DNA from: Agroathelia rolfsii
Lineage: Eukaryota > Basidiomycota > Agaricomycetes > Amylocorticiales > Amylocorticiaceae
Direction: 5' to 3'
DNA: 64,000 bases
Assembly: GCA_018343915.1 (NCBI GenBank)
Contig: JABRWF010000008.1
Coordinates: forward strand, 2,852,001-2,916,000
Shown here: one piece after another, positions 10,001 through 20,853 of the stretch
Layout: the number at the start of each line of letters is the position of its first letter
Position numbering within the stretch: position 1 is the first letter of the stretch
Made by a program: the position numbers and the translations under genes
The notes under the pieces: generated by a model
Told to the model about the DNA's origin: nothing
The model's input: only the letters and a program-made list of their open reading frames with translations
Databases searched by the model: none

Positions 10001-10569
10001 CCTTGGGGATGGCAAGGGAACAGATGGAACAATCCTACAACAAAGGAAAAAAGATGTTCCCTGACATCGAAGAAGGACAGGAAGTTTGGCTCAATACACG
10101 AAACTTGAAACTTGATAGACCATCCAAAAAATTAAGTCAAAAATGGATTGGACCCTACAAGGTGCAAAAGAAGCTAAACGACCTAAACTACCAATTGGAT
10201 CTTCCAGACAACCTCAAGATCCACGATGTCTTCCATGTCCATCTACTAAAGCCCCACCATGCCTCAGATCGACACCAGAAACCACTACCCCCCGTAGAAG
10301 TAGAAGGAGAAGAAGAGTACGAGATGGAGGAGGTACTCAACTCAAGACTACGGCGTGGGAAACTGGAATTCTTAGTCACTTGGAAAGGATACCCAGGGGA
10401 ACAAACCTGGGTTAGAGAATCTGATATGCATGCAGACGACGCTATTAGAGATTTCTACAAAACCAATCCAAGCGCACCAAGGAAGATCAGTGCAGCAACC
10501 TTTGGACTTCTACCCTTCCAAAACTGGGACAATTTGACGAAATGGCAACCCGAGGCGGATTGCCCCTAA
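7012..10569 (+). pseudogene. GypA Pol (PR-RT-RNaseH-IN-chromodomain), two stops
   Basis: Pol in frame 1, entered by -1 slippage; the first internal ATG is at 7066. Protease D-S-G-A-T is near 7198. RT begins near 7690 and its catalytic Y-I-D-D is intact at 8146-8157. RNase H has ETDAS near 8585. The integrase zinc finger (H...H...C..C) spans 9250-9375, and the D,D-E core includes SDRGPQF near 9637 and HPQSDGQTERVNQE near 9727. A chromodomain (FLVTWKGYPGEQTWV) lies near 10370-10470; in chromoviruses it steers integration to modified histones. In-frame stops are TAA at 7594 (between PR and RT) and TAG at 8647 (a probable Trp codon in RNase H). With only two lesions this copy could still supply partial products. 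Confidence 0.92.
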
Positions 10570-10580
10570 AGAGGGGGTAA
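10568..10580 (+). other. GypA polypurine tract
   Basis: AAAGAGGGGGTAA directly abuts the 3' LTR and would prime plus-strand DNA synthesis. GypB (57779-57791) and GypF carry nearly the same tract. Confidence 0.85.
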
Positions 10581-11559
10581 TGTTACGAGTCGCTCGTTGT
10601 ACTATAATTTTATTTCGAATTTTTCATTATTTTTCCGAATTTTTCCTGATTTTTCTCTATTTTTTGGTATATATATTGTATATTACGTAAACATATACTC
10701 TGATGACTAAGCAAAGTCATGTGACCAGTCGACCATGTGACTGGCCATCATGTGACCACTAGTCATGTGACATATTATGTAAACAGAGTCTAGAGTATGG
10801 GTCCGGATCATGACACCACTTTGACTCACCATAACTAATAATGGTGCAATATCACGCCATACTTAGCATTACTGCGCACAGACCATGTAGCTGCGCACAG
10901 ACCAGGTAGAATTAGTATATAACCCTGTAGTGCCTCTACCTGAAGACCTCAGATTCGTTCTCTTCGTCTTCAGGTAAGCACAGTAGTGCTTTGTATTAAA
11001 TAAATGCTAACATAATAAAATCTTCGTCTTCAGAGCCCTTACCTCTCAAGGCGTGACTGCCTGTCTTCCCCCCTCTCTCTATCCTTCTACAAATCCCTTA
11101 GGCTTTGTGCCAGAGGGTTACTGTGTGCTCTGTGCTACAGTAGTCAAAGAGGTCGCTTTGTGCCCCTCTTTTGTTAGCGTGCATAAGACAGGTCCAGGCC
11201 TTTGGCTGACCATTTGCATTTGCTGTATACACAAACATAGTGCTTAGTGCACTCAAGCAAGTAAAGGCGTTGCCCTGCACTTGTCGCGGTTAAGATACAT
11301 CGCACCCATATCTGCACACACAAGATATTTCTTGTCTTGACAATAGACCTCGTGCGAAAGCTTAGTAAGCTTGGAGTAACACCTGGTGATTGGAAAGCTA
11401 GAAGTTGCGTGACAGTAGAGACCGGGCAAGGAAGTGTACACCCGCGTATCCTAGGTCTTAGGAGTTGTAAAACAGCCTTACTGGCTACCCCGCACCTTAC
11501 AGGGGTTGACGTAGACACTAGTTGAGTTTTGGTGGCAAGAGACAGGTGTGCTCTTGACA
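10581..11559 (+). repeat. GypA 3' LTR
   Basis: 979-bp partner of 4345-5323, followed by the target duplication TGGAG. All differences I noticed from the 5' LTR are C/T or A/G. ORFs inside (for example 11174-11569 reverse) recur in every copy and are not genes. Confidence 0.97.
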
Positions 11560-11564
11560 TGGAG

Positions 11565-12731
11565 GACAATATCTATATGGAGCAGCCGGAGGGATTCGAC
11601 GATGGGCCTGGACGAGTTTGGAAGATGGATCGGGTGATTTATGGATTGAAACAGGCCGGCAGGGTCTGGAACACCAATCTCAATCAGGCGCTTATTGGAC
11701 TCGGATTCACTCCTATAGCAGCTGACCCCTGTGTGTATGTTAGGACATACAGTGCACAGCTTGTCATTATTTCTGTGTACGTGGATGACATGGTCATTTT
11801 TGCTGACTCAGCCAAACTGCTTGGTGCGACCAAGGCAGCTATAGCCAGCAAGTTCGAGATGACCGACCTTGGGCAGGTTCAGCACATTCTCGGCATCGAG
11901 GTTACTAGGGACCGATCCGCGCGGAAGCTCACTCTGTCGCAGGGTGCTTACACGAGATCTATCCTTCAGAAATATCACATGACCACATCATTCCCATTTG
12001 ACATACCCGCAGAACCTAACGTGAAGCTCGCTAAAGCCGCCGATGACGCAACCATCACTTAAGCACCTTACCAGTCTGCTATTAGTGCGTTACTCTATCT
12101 GGCCATCCTCACCTGGCCAGATATCTCATTCGTTGTGCAACACCTCTCTCAGTTCAACTCAAGGCCGACGAACGCTCACTGGAATGCCGTGAAGCGCGTT
12201 TTCAGATACCTACGAGGCACCATCAATGATGGCATTACATATTCACACACCCCCACCAAGCTGAATGTCATCACTTATTTAGACGCCGACTGGGCCTCCG
12301 ACATTACCGACCGCCGGTCTGTTACCGGCTTTGTATTTTTACTCTGCGGCGGCCCGGTCTCGTGGTCCTCCAAGAAACAACCTTCCGTGGCTTTGTCAAC
12401 CATGGAAGCCAAATACATGGCCCTCAGTAACACTGGACGTCACGCTACCTAGGTCACCTTGTTCTTACAAGGAGTCGGAGCCAAACCAACAAAGCCCATC
12501 ACCATTTTCGCTGATAATGCTGCCGCTAACTAGCTCACCCGTAACACTGTCCACCACTCATGTGCCAAACACATTGACATTCGTTATCATTTCATTCACG
12601 AACAAATCTCCAACCACGTCATCGACATTACGTACACGCCGAGCAAGATCAATCGTGCTGATATCCTAACAAAAGCCCTTCCTGGCCCTGCTTACAAATC
12701 ATTGAAGGAAATGCTGGGAATTCGTCGCTGA
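11565..12731 (+). pseudogene. Cop1 C-terminal RT and RNase H
   Basis: Last part of the Cop1 polyprotein; the codon after GAG (4342-4344) is GAC at 11565. It shows the RT region EDNIYMEQPEGF, the catalytic Y-V-D-D at 11778-11789 and the ILGIEVTRD region. RNase H follows (LDADWASD near 12280, STMEAKYMAL near 12400, FADNAAAN near 12510). It ends at TGA 12729-12731. In-frame stops are at 12060 (TAA), 12450 (TAG) and 12531 (TAG). RT and RNase H active-site residues look intact. Confidence 0.88.
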
Positions 12732-12738
12732 GGAGGAG

Positions 12739-12926
12739 TGTTGGATAATAAGGACAATACACAGCTACGAATATAGTATGTACTTTTGTATGCGTCAGAA
12801 CAATTATTCTTTTTGTATCTTTTGTAGTCTTTTGTCTTATGTCTCACAATTAACGTACATGTATAAAACCGATACATTTTATCTACCAAATATACAAGTC
12901 ATTTTCTCATCACATTTATTCCAACA
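12739..12926 (+). repeat. Cop1 3' LTR
   Basis: 188-bp partner of 177-364, preceded by the purine run AGGAGGAG (12731-12738) and followed by target duplication GAGGC (12927-12931). Confidence 0.95.
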
Positions 12927-12931
12927 GAGGC

Positions 12932-13016
12932 CATGCATATGGCTCTGGGGAAACATTGATGGACACATTAGAAATGCATCTAATTCATGGGATACACAGC
13001 AACTCAGAAGGGAGGA
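12932..13016 (-). repeat. R1 LTR copy a, second segment
   Basis: Continuation of the R1 copy started at 1-176, up to the solo GypA LTR; aligns with about 20240-20325. Confidence 0.8.
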
Positions 13017-13996
13017 TATCAAGAGCATACCTGACTCTTGCCACCAAAACTCAACCTAAGCCTACATCAACCCCTCTAAGGTATGGGGTAGCTAAGTATT
13101 GGCTATTTTACAACTCCCAAGGCTAGGGATACATGGATGTACACTTTTTTGCACTATTGATGCTATCATGCAAGTTCGAGTCTTTATATCACCAGGCTTT
13201 ACTCCAAGTCTACTAGACTTTTAAGCAAGGTCTATATGTAGAACACAAACTGTCTTGTATATGTAACTAGGCGTGTGATGTATCTTAACCACAATAAGTG
13301 CAGGGCAAAGCCTTTGCTTACTTAGGTGCACTAAACACAATGAATTTGTTTACAGATACACAAATGGTCACCCAAAGGGCTAGACCTGTCTTATGCATTC
13401 TAACATAGAGGGGCACTAAGCAACCTCTAAACAATAAGCAGCACTAAGCATACTTATTACCTCCTAGTACAAAGCAGAGAGGATTTTGGGTGGGGGAGAG
13501 AGAGAGGGGGAGACAAGCTCTAGTAGCCTAGAGAGGGAATGAACTCTGAAGACAAAGTTTTATTATATTAGCATTTATTTTAATATAAAGCACTACTGTG
13601 CTTACCTGAAGATGAAGAGAATAAATCTAAGGTCTTCAGGTAGAGGCACTATAGAATTATATACCAATTCTACCTAGTCTGTATGCAGTTACATGGTCTG
13701 TGCACAGTAATGCTAAGTATAGTGTAATATTGCACTATTATTGTTATTGTAAGTCTAAAGTGGTATCATGATCTAGACCTATGTTCTAGACTCTGCTTAT
13801 ATAATATATCACATGACTAGTAGTCACCTAATGGCCAGTTATGTGGTTGACTGGTCATATGACTTGCTTAGTCATCAGAGTATGTGCTTACATAATATAC
13901 AATATATACATAAAAAATAGAGAAAAATCAGGAAAAATTCAGAAAAATAATAGAAAATTCAAAATAAAATTATAATACAACAAGCAACTCGTAACA
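13017..13996 (-). repeat. Solo GypA-family LTR in R1
   Basis: 980-bp reverse-strand LTR with target duplication GAGGA (13012-13016 and 13997-14001). Its terminal TGTCAAG has become TATCAAG, and the copy is markedly AT-shifted relative to GypA, so it is old. Confidence 0.92.
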
Positions 13997-14001
13997 GAGG
14001 A

Positions 14002-14091
14002 TGTTACCAGTGACTCCATTATAGTTGTTCATAAATGTCAATGTGCACAATTGGGACATTCAGCGGCTAGGTACATTGGTGGGTTATGACA
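14002..14091 (-). repeat. R1 LTR copy a, final segment
   Basis: Last part of the reverse-strand R1, ending in GGTTATGACA (complement of TGTCATAACC). The next bases, GTATCCCCCTACTATATCCT on the given strand, resemble the complement of the GypE polypurine tract just upstream of the GypE 3' LTR (46645-46664), so this R1 may be the 3' LTR of a decayed reverse-strand element. Confidence 0.8.
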
Positions 14092-14568
14092 GTATCCCCC
14101 TACTATATCCTGAGCCCTCAAAGGATTAGTTGAGACTCTAGACATAGGGAAAACACCATAGGCATGCGGTTTGATGAACCAGAGGAGAAAAATTGAAAAG
14201 TAAAAGTAAAGGTAAGGGAAAATTTTAAGTGAAAAAGAATAGAAATTATAACATAAGAAATTGAAGTTAAAAGGAAAAACAGCATAGGGTGCATAGAAGG
14301 GGAAAGTAAAAAATAAAGACAAAAGTTAAAATTCAACAAGAAAATGCACAAGGTGTAGAGAAAGTAAAAGGGATAGTAAAACAACAATTTAAAGTTAAAC
14401 AAGAGGAAACTATGCCAAAGTGCATAGAAGAAGTGAGGAGAAAATAAAGGACAAGAAAATGAAATTTAAACACCCAAATAAGTTGGAGCTTGCAGCAATG
14501 AAGGTTGAAGCGCCGGGAGCATAAGCATTAAATGGTGAAGGGTGAAGTGTATACTTGGTAGAAATAAC
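14092..14568. other. Purine-rich decayed sequence, no gene seen
   Basis: Apart from the polypurine-like start, this is A/G-rich sequence with only chance ORFs. It may be the rotted interior of the element whose LTR ends at 14091. Confidence 0.4.
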
Positions 14569-14787
14569 TGTTGAAATGGCAATCCATTGCTATAGAGGAT
14601 AGGAGTGACGGAGTCATAGTTATGCACAGCGTGACAAGGCCTTTAGAGTAGCCGCGCATTGTAGTATGTAATTCATTTGTTTGTCCGCGTACCGCGTCCA
14701 TGTACAACGATAAGCGGATGCCTTCAATGGCATTTATCTAGCTTTTTGCTTTACTCTTGGCTGGCTGGCTCGCTCGCTTTTCTCACA
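14569..14787 (+). repeat. Solo S6 LTR (219 bp)
   Basis: Begins TGTTGAAATGG, ends TTCTCACA, with target duplication ATAAC (14564-14568 and 14788-14792). A diverged relative lies at 24371-24567. The size suggests a copia-type LTR. Confidence 0.7.
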
Positions 14788-14792
14788 ATAAC

Positions 14793-14989
14793 AACATCGG
14801 GGTGCTTAGTGAGAGCGCATATGAAATGATTATAAGGGGTTAACCCAAGAAAAGAAACAGTAACACATTGAAAATGTGGATCAATGGCCAATCATGGCAA
14901 AGAAATGCAAAAATGCAAAAAACAAGGAAAACACCAATAAGGGCAGAAGGAAAAACAAAGTGAAAACAAGAGGGAACATAGCAGGGATA
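14793..14989. other. A-rich sequence, nothing recognised
   Basis: Continuation of the decayed sequence interrupted by S6; no ORF or motif supported. Confidence 0.3.
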
Positions 14990-15683
14990 CACTGAGTAAT
15001 AAAACCATCTCAATGTTTGCATTTTTTACAATTTTTGATTTATATCTCCAGAAATAAAATACTTTAAATTATACTAAAAATACTCCTATCAAGTATACCA
15101 TATCTGCTTTAAATCAAGCCCTGGGTCATATGATTTGGTCAATAAACCATAGAGTTATATATTATTCTTTCAAGGGGTATCATTGAGACAGTTTTATTGC
15201 CACTTAATTAAAATATACTTTTTATAGTAAAACTCAAGTTATACTATACTAATTATGTAAGTAGTGCCACTACACATTTAAATACCCCCTATTTAGTATA
15301 AATGAACACAAACAACTCTTAAACTGCCACCATCATCATCTCTATACTACTATAAAACCTTTATTCAATTAATAAGTCCTTAATATTATCTGCTTGCTTA
15401 ATAAACATCATTCTACTAGGGATATTGCTAAAGCTACTAGTGTATCCCATTCTTCTGTTAGCAGAATATGTTCTAAACACTGTCCCCACCTTTCTAAAAG
15501 CTTAGGAGGCCATCCCTCTAAGCTTTTCTCTACTGCTATATGCTATTCCATCCATCTTATTAGCTCTGGTTAGGCTAATACTACTATAGATGTGACTAAA
15601 GCCCTTAAAAACACACTTGGGGAGTCTGTGTCTACCTAAACCATATATAGGAGACTAAGAGAGCAGGGTTTAAAGGCTATAAC
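14990..15683 (+). mobile_element. Tc1-like transposon remnant (5' part)
   Basis: Starts CACTGAGTAA after a TA at 14988-14989 and matches the left inverted repeat of the Tc1-like element at 22703-24323. From about 15362 it carries the decayed start of the same transposase, including the helix-turn-helix region with SHSSVSRICSKHCPHLS. It is cut off at 15684 by an R1 LTR and its other half is not found in the window. Confidence 0.85.
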
Positions 15684-16013
15684 TATCAAGAGCTGCCTTC
15701 ACAGCTAGCTTGGGCGGTGCAGCGATGCCTCTAGAGCACTAACTGCTAAAGCTACTCACTACCGGATGGCAGCCCTGTGGGTTTGTGGAGTTGCCTCTTC
15801 AATATCTCGAAGCCTGCAGCGATATGGGTGTTGCGGCAAACAGACAAGCACATGGCAGGTTGGTGTGGGTGTTCTAGCAAGATCGAGCATAGAGCAGAGA
15901 GATCAAGCAAGAAAGGAGTAACTAGATGAGACACTCGAGGATGCTTGAGTCCACAGGTTGACCACTGGCTATACAGCAGGTGTAGAGCTTGTTTAGGGCT
16001 AAACACACTTAAT

Positions 16014-16873
16014 TGTCATGGGTCACTCATGACTTAAACCAACCAAACACATCTAGCCTGGGAAGGCTAGGCAAAGGGGGGGGGGGTACTACTGATATCT
16101 TTAATCTCTCCCAGTAGGGAGGTGCAACTCATGTTTAAAGACCTAGAGGCAAGGTCTCCCACTGTTTCATGAAGGCTTCCATGCAACATATAATCACTGG
16201 TATTCTTTAAAGTCCCTTTGCCAGATGGGACATGCTGTCTTGGACTAGACACAATTCTTTATACTCCCTGATCCTAGGAGTCCATGTTCACACATCATGG
16301 TGACACATGCTTTCACTCAGTATTATACTCCCTTAGAGCATGGAGTCACAGCATATCCCCTTAACCTTGGGGTCCAGGTATAACAAGTCAAAGATGATGA
16401 TGGGGGGGGGGGGGTAAAACACACAAGAGAGAGAGTAGGAGATGAGAACTTTCAGGTGTGAGTGAGAATGACTCAGAGGGCAAAAGGTGGTCAAGCTGGA
16501 TTGCAAAGGCCCCAAGGGCAGGCCTCTATATACTGTTTACAAGTACTCTAAGAATAGTCCTTAACTCCACATCAAGGGAAATAGAAGAAAGGAAAGAGAA
16601 AGGATCAGAGGAGTTAGAACAGAAGTACAGTATGGGAAAAGATCAAAGATGGAAGAAGTATCAAAGATGGAAGAAGCAGATCAATGATGTACATCAGAAG
16701 ATCAGGAAGCAAACCCAAATGAAGTACAGTACCATATGAACAAAGTAGCAATAAACCAAAAATAAAGAAATAAAGCCTATGCACTCAAATCAAAAGATAA
16801 AAATTCAAGAAAAATAGTAGAAAATACAAAAAAATCAGGAGAACAAGATAAGCCATAAGATCAACTCATGACA
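16014..16873 (-). repeat. Solo S7 LTR
   Basis: 860-bp LTR with TGTCATGG...CATGACA ends and duplication TTAAT (16009-16013, 16874-16878). It is the reverse complement of 20854-21705. Orientation follows the TATATAG box and the T-rich start of the plus copy. Confidence 0.88.
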
Positions 16874-17404
16874 TTAATTTTCCAACTACTGTAACTACTA
16901 CATCAGGTACAGTACATATATATAAAGTACAGTAGTCGAGAAAATGATAAATAAAGAAATAGAGAGAAAACAATAAGGACAATAAGTAATAGCATGCGCC
17001 GTGCACTCTGGTAGTCATGCTATGCTGTGCACAAAGTCGGGATGCATTCCTTTGGAACCATTGGTGGTCTAATTGTCAATCAGAGCGCAATTATGGGGGA
17101 GGTCCAAGCGCGATCTTCCCAGATAGGAAGGATTCACTGGTGTGGGCACATGGCGACTTGGGGAATATTGTTGAGAAGACCAGTCGGCATGTGGAACGCT
17201 CTGATGGACAGAAGCGTGCTATTGATGAGAAGGAAGCACAGGAAGGCACTGTGCACATAGCTCTGGGGAAACATCAGCAGACACATCGGAAATGCTTCCA
17301 ATACACGAGGTACACGGCGACTCAGAAGGGAGGGCATCGCCGGTGACTCTATTGTAGATGTTTGCATGTGTCAATGTGTGCGATTGGGACGTTCGGCGGC
17401 TGGG

Positions 17405-18280
17405 TGTCACAACCCGCTAACGCACCCGGCCGCCGAACATCCCGATCGCACACATTGACACACGCGAACATCTACGACGGAGTCACCGGCGACACCCTCC
17501 CTTCTGAGTCGCCGCATACCCCGTGCATTGGAAGCGTTTCCGATGTATCTGCCAACGTTTCCCCAGAGCCATGTGTACGGCCGCCCTTTGCGCTTCCTTC
17601 CCATCACTGGCACGCTTCTACCTATCAGAGCGTTCCACATGCCGACTGGACTTCCCGAAGATGATCCTCGAGTTGCTATGTGCCCCCACCAGCGGATCCT
17701 TCCTACCTGGGAAGATTGCACTTAGTTCCCCACCATGATCGCGCTCTGATCGACGATCAGACCGCCAATGGTTCCAAAGGAAGGCACCCCCGCCTTTGTG
17801 CACAGCGTGGCACGACTACCAGAGTGCACGGCATGCGCTATTACTTATTGTTCCTATTATTCTTATCCATTTCTTTATTTATCATTTTTACAACTACTGT
17901 ACTTCGTATATATGTACTGTACCTGATGTAGTAGATACAGTAGTCAGAAAATTAAGTGTGTTTAGCCCTAAACAAGCTCTACACCCGCTGCATCGTCAGC
18001 AGTCAACCTGTGGACTCAAGCATTCTTGAGTATCTCGTCTAGCACATTGTCTCTGGCTTAACATCTCTTGCTCTACGCCTAGTCTCGCCGGACCTCCTGC
18101 TCAACCTGCCGTACGTCTGACTGCTTGCCGCGCCACCCGTATTGCCGCAGGCCCTGAGATATCGAAGAGGCGACTCCACAAACCCACAAGGCTGCCATCT
18201 GGCAGTGAGTAGCTATAGCAGTTAGTGCTCCAGGGGCATTGCCGCACCACCCAAGCTAGCTGCAAAGGCAGCTCTTGACA
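17405..18280 (+). repeat. R1 LTR copy c, solo, inside R1 copy b
   Basis: Complete 876-bp LTR, TGTCACAACC...CTCTTGACA, with duplication CTGGG (17400-17404 and 18281-18285). It landed about 20 bp from the end of an oppositely oriented R1, producing a head-to-head palindrome-like junction near 17390-17440. ORFs here on both strands are frames of the CpG-rich LTR. Confidence 0.93.
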
Positions 18281-18305
18281 CTGGGTGCATTGGCGGGTTG
18301 TAACA

Positions 18306-18793
18306 CCTTTGTACATAGCATGGCACAACTACCAGAGCATGCAGCATGCGCTATTCTTTATTATTTCTATTGTCTTTCATCTATTTCTTTATTTATCATT
18401 TTTACAACTACTATACTTCATATATATGTACTGTACCTGATGTAGTAGATATAGTAGTTGGAAAATTAAGTGTATATCGCCCTAAACAAGCTCTACACCC
18501 GCTGCATAGCTAGCGGTCAACCTGTGGACTTGAGCATTCTTAAGTATCTCATCTAGTATTTTATCTCTGCTTGGTCTCTCTACTCTATGCCTGATCTTGC
18601 CAGACCTCCTACTCAACTTGCCATATACTGTAACTACTCACTATGCCACCCGTATCGCCACAGGCCCCGAGATATTGAAGAGGTGACTCTACAAACCTAC
18701 AGAGCTGCCATCCAGTAGTGAGCAGCTTTAGCAGTTAGCGCTCCAGGAGCATTGCCACACCACCCAAGCTAGCTGTAAAGGCAGCTCTTGACA
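18306..18793 (+). repeat. R1 LTR copy d, 3' part only
   Basis: Forward R1 lacking its first half; it matches R1 from the CCTTTGT region to the AGCTCTTGACA end. AT-shifted. Confidence 0.85.
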
Positions 18794-18954
18794 CTCTAGC
18801 CAAAGGCTTCCCGTGTGCTCTCTTTATGTTAAATAGTCTTTACAAAGTTTTTTTACTTGGAGTAGGTGGCTTAGCCCTCTGTACTCTACTAGCACCTAAG
18901 GGGTCTTATTACTGCTCCTACCTGAATGAACAGGGTTTTGGTTCACATATACTG
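18794..18954 (-). repeat. Fragment of GypD-type LTR
   Basis: About 160 bp matching the interior of the GypD LTRs (compare 46920-47080 and 49900-50060), including the GTGTGCTCTCTTT and GGCTTAGCCCTC blocks. Ends not preserved. Confidence 0.7.
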
Positions 18955-19169
18955 TATCAAGAGCTGCCTTTGCAGCTAGCTTAGGTGGTGCGGCAATGCC
19001 TCTGGAGCACTAACTGCTAAGCTGCTCACTGCTAGATGGCAGCCCTATGGGTTTATGGAGTTGCCTCTTTAATATCTCAGAGCTTACAGTGATACGGGTG
19101 GCACGGTGAGCAGTTATGGCATATAGTAAGTTGAACAAGTAGTCTAGCAAGATCAGGTGTAGAGCAAAG
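18955..19169 (-). repeat. R1 LTR copy e, partial
   Basis: First 215 bp (given-strand order) of a reverse R1, interrupted where R1 copy f begins at 19170. Confidence 0.8.
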
Positions 19170-20853
19170 TATCATGACCCACCAATGCACTCAGCCGCCG
19201 AATGTCCCAATTGTGCATATAGATACACACAAATATCTATGATGGAGCCACTAGCAATGTCCTTCTTTCTGCATTACCATGTGTCCTGTACATTGGAAGC
19301 ATTTCTGATGTATCTGCCGATGTTCCCCCAGAGCTATGTGCATAGTGCCTTCCTGTGCTTCCTTCCCATCATCAATGTGCTTCTGTCCATCAGAGCATTC
19401 CACATGCCAACTGGACTTCTCAATGTCAATCCCTAAGTCGCTATATACCTACACTAGTGGATCCTTCCTATCTGGAAGGATTGCACTTGGACTTTCCTAT
19501 AATTATGCTCTAATTGATGATCAGACTGCTTGTCAAGAGCTGCCTTCGCAGCTAGCTCGGGCGGTGCGGCGATGCCCCTGGGGCGCTAACTGCTAAACTG
19601 CTTACTGCCAGATGGCAGCCCTGTGGGTTCGTGGAGTCGCCTCTTCGATATCTCGGGGCTTGCGGCGATACGGGTGACGCGGCGAGCAGGCACGGCGTAC
19701 GGCAAGTTGAGCGGGAGGTCCGGCGAGATCAGGCGTAGAGCAGAAGATGTCAAGCCAGAGGGAGATAACTAGACAAGATGCTCGAGGACGCTCAAGTCCA
19801 CAGGTTGACCGCTGGCTATGCAGCGGGTGTAGGGCTTGTTTAGGGCCAAACACACTTAATTTTCCGACTACTGTAACTACTACATCAGGTACAGTACATA
19901 TATACTAAGTACAGTAGTCGAGAAAATGATAAATAAAGGAATAGGTGAAAGACAATAGAAACAATAAGGAATAGCGCGCGCCGCGCGCTCTGGTAGTCGT
20001 GCCACGCTGTGCACGAAGGCGGAGGTGCGTTCCTTTGGAACCATCGGCGGTCTGATCGTCGATCAGAGCGCGGTCATGGTGGGGAACCAAGCGCGATCTT
20101 CCCAGATAGGAAGGATCCGCTGGTGGGGACACATGGCGACTCGGGAATTGTCTCCGAGAAGTCCAGTCGGCATGTGGAACGCTCTGATGGACAGAAGCGC
20201 ATCGATGATGGGAAGGAAGCGCGAGGGATGGCCTTGCACATGGCTCCGGGGAAACGTCGGCGGACACATCGGAAACGCGTCCGATGCACGGGATACGCGG
20301 TAACTCAGAAGGGAGGGCGTCGCCGGTGATTCCGTCGTAGGTGTTTGCGTAGTTGATGTGCGTGATCGGGACGTTCGGCGGCCGGGTGCGTTGGCGGGTC
20401 GTGACACTGCTGATGGTTCTAAAGGAATGCACCCCCACCTTCATGCACAGCATAGCATGACTACCAGAGCACGCGGCATATACTATTACTTATTGTTCTT
20501 ATTGTTTTCCTTGCTTTTCTTTATTTATCATTTTCTCGACTACTGTACTTAGTATATAGTACTATACTTGATGTAGTAGATACAGTAGTCGGAAAATTAA
20601 GTGTGTTTAGCCCTAAACAAGCTCTACACCCGCTGCATAGCCAGCGGTCAACCTGTGGACTTGAGCATCCTCAAGTATCTCATCTAGTTACTCCCTTCTT
20701 GCTTAATCTCTCCGCTCTATGCTTGATCTCGCTGGAACACCTGCACCAACCTGTTGTGCACTTGTCTGCTTGCTGTAATACCCGTATTACCGCAGGCTCC
20801 GAGATATTAAAGAGGCAACTCTATGAACCCACAGGACTGCTATCTAGCAGTGA
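19170..20853 (+). repeat. R1 LTR copy f (carries R1 copy g)
   Basis: Forward R1 starting TATCATGACCC (decayed TGTCACGACCC). It is split by R1 copy g at 19531-20406 and truncated at 20853 by an S7 LTR. This copy is rich in TpG/CpA where copy g has CpG, showing transition decay. Confidence 0.85.
19531..20406 (-). repeat. R1 LTR copy g, solo, CpG-rich
   Basis: Complete 876-bp reverse R1, TGTCAAGAGC...TCGTGACA, with duplication CTGCT (19526-19530, 20407-20411). It is the least decayed R1 in the window and serves as reference for the family. A TATATA box and a CAGTAGTCGG(A) block near the same spacing suggest the same start-site design as GypE. Confidence 0.95.

Larger units (their letters stand above)
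4345..11559 (+). mobile_element. GypA, complete Ty3/gypsy chromovirus
   Basis: 7215-bp LTR retrotransposon inserted in the Cop1 RT with target duplication TGGAG (4340-4344 and 11560-11564). The two 979-bp LTRs differ at about four positions that I can see, all transitions, so this is probably the youngest insertion here. Gag is open. Pol has two in-frame stops. Order: LTR, self-primer PBS, Gag, -1 frameshift, PR-RT-RNaseH-IN-chromodomain, polypurine tract, LTR. Confidence 0.97.
177..12926 (+). mobile_element. Cop1, full-length Ty1/copia retrotransposon, disrupted
   Basis: A complete copia-type LTR retrotransposon. Two 188-bp LTRs (TGTTGG...CCAACA) flank one long Gag-PR-IN-RT-RNaseH frame, and the whole is bracketed by the 5-bp duplication GAGGC. 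Its own length is about 4.55 kb once the solo GypA LTR (1338-2316) and complete GypA (4345-11559) are removed with their target duplications. The domain order, integrase before reverse transcriptase, is diagnostic of copia. The frame continues across both insertions at codon level, so they came later. At least seven in-frame stops make it non-coding now. The LTRs differ at only a handful of sites, mostly transitions. Confidence 0.95.
15684..18305 (-). repeat. R1 LTR copy b (carries S7 and R1 copy c)
   Basis: Reverse-strand R1 in three pieces: 15684-16013, 16879-17404 and 18286-18305. It is interrupted by S7 (16014-16873, duplication TTAAT) and by R1 copy c (17405-18280, duplication CTGGG). 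Its start TATCAAG is a decayed TGTCAAG. The flanks show no matching duplication (ATAAC left, CCTTT right), so an end was lost or exchanged. Confidence 0.85.

Noticed and set aside
14102..14568. Possible R1-element version of the GypE antisense gene at the equivalent position
   Set aside because: I looked for the cysteine spacing and a coiled-coil frame on both strands; the sequence is too decayed and shows neither.
17390..17440. Apparent hairpin or foldback element
   Set aside because: Explained by R1 copy c inserting near the end of an oppositely oriented R1, with target duplication CTGGG.
17017..20453. Cluster of 60-182 codon ORFs on both strands
   Set aside because: Overlapping frames of the CpG-rich R1 LTR; present in every copy in both directions and disrupted in decayed copies.
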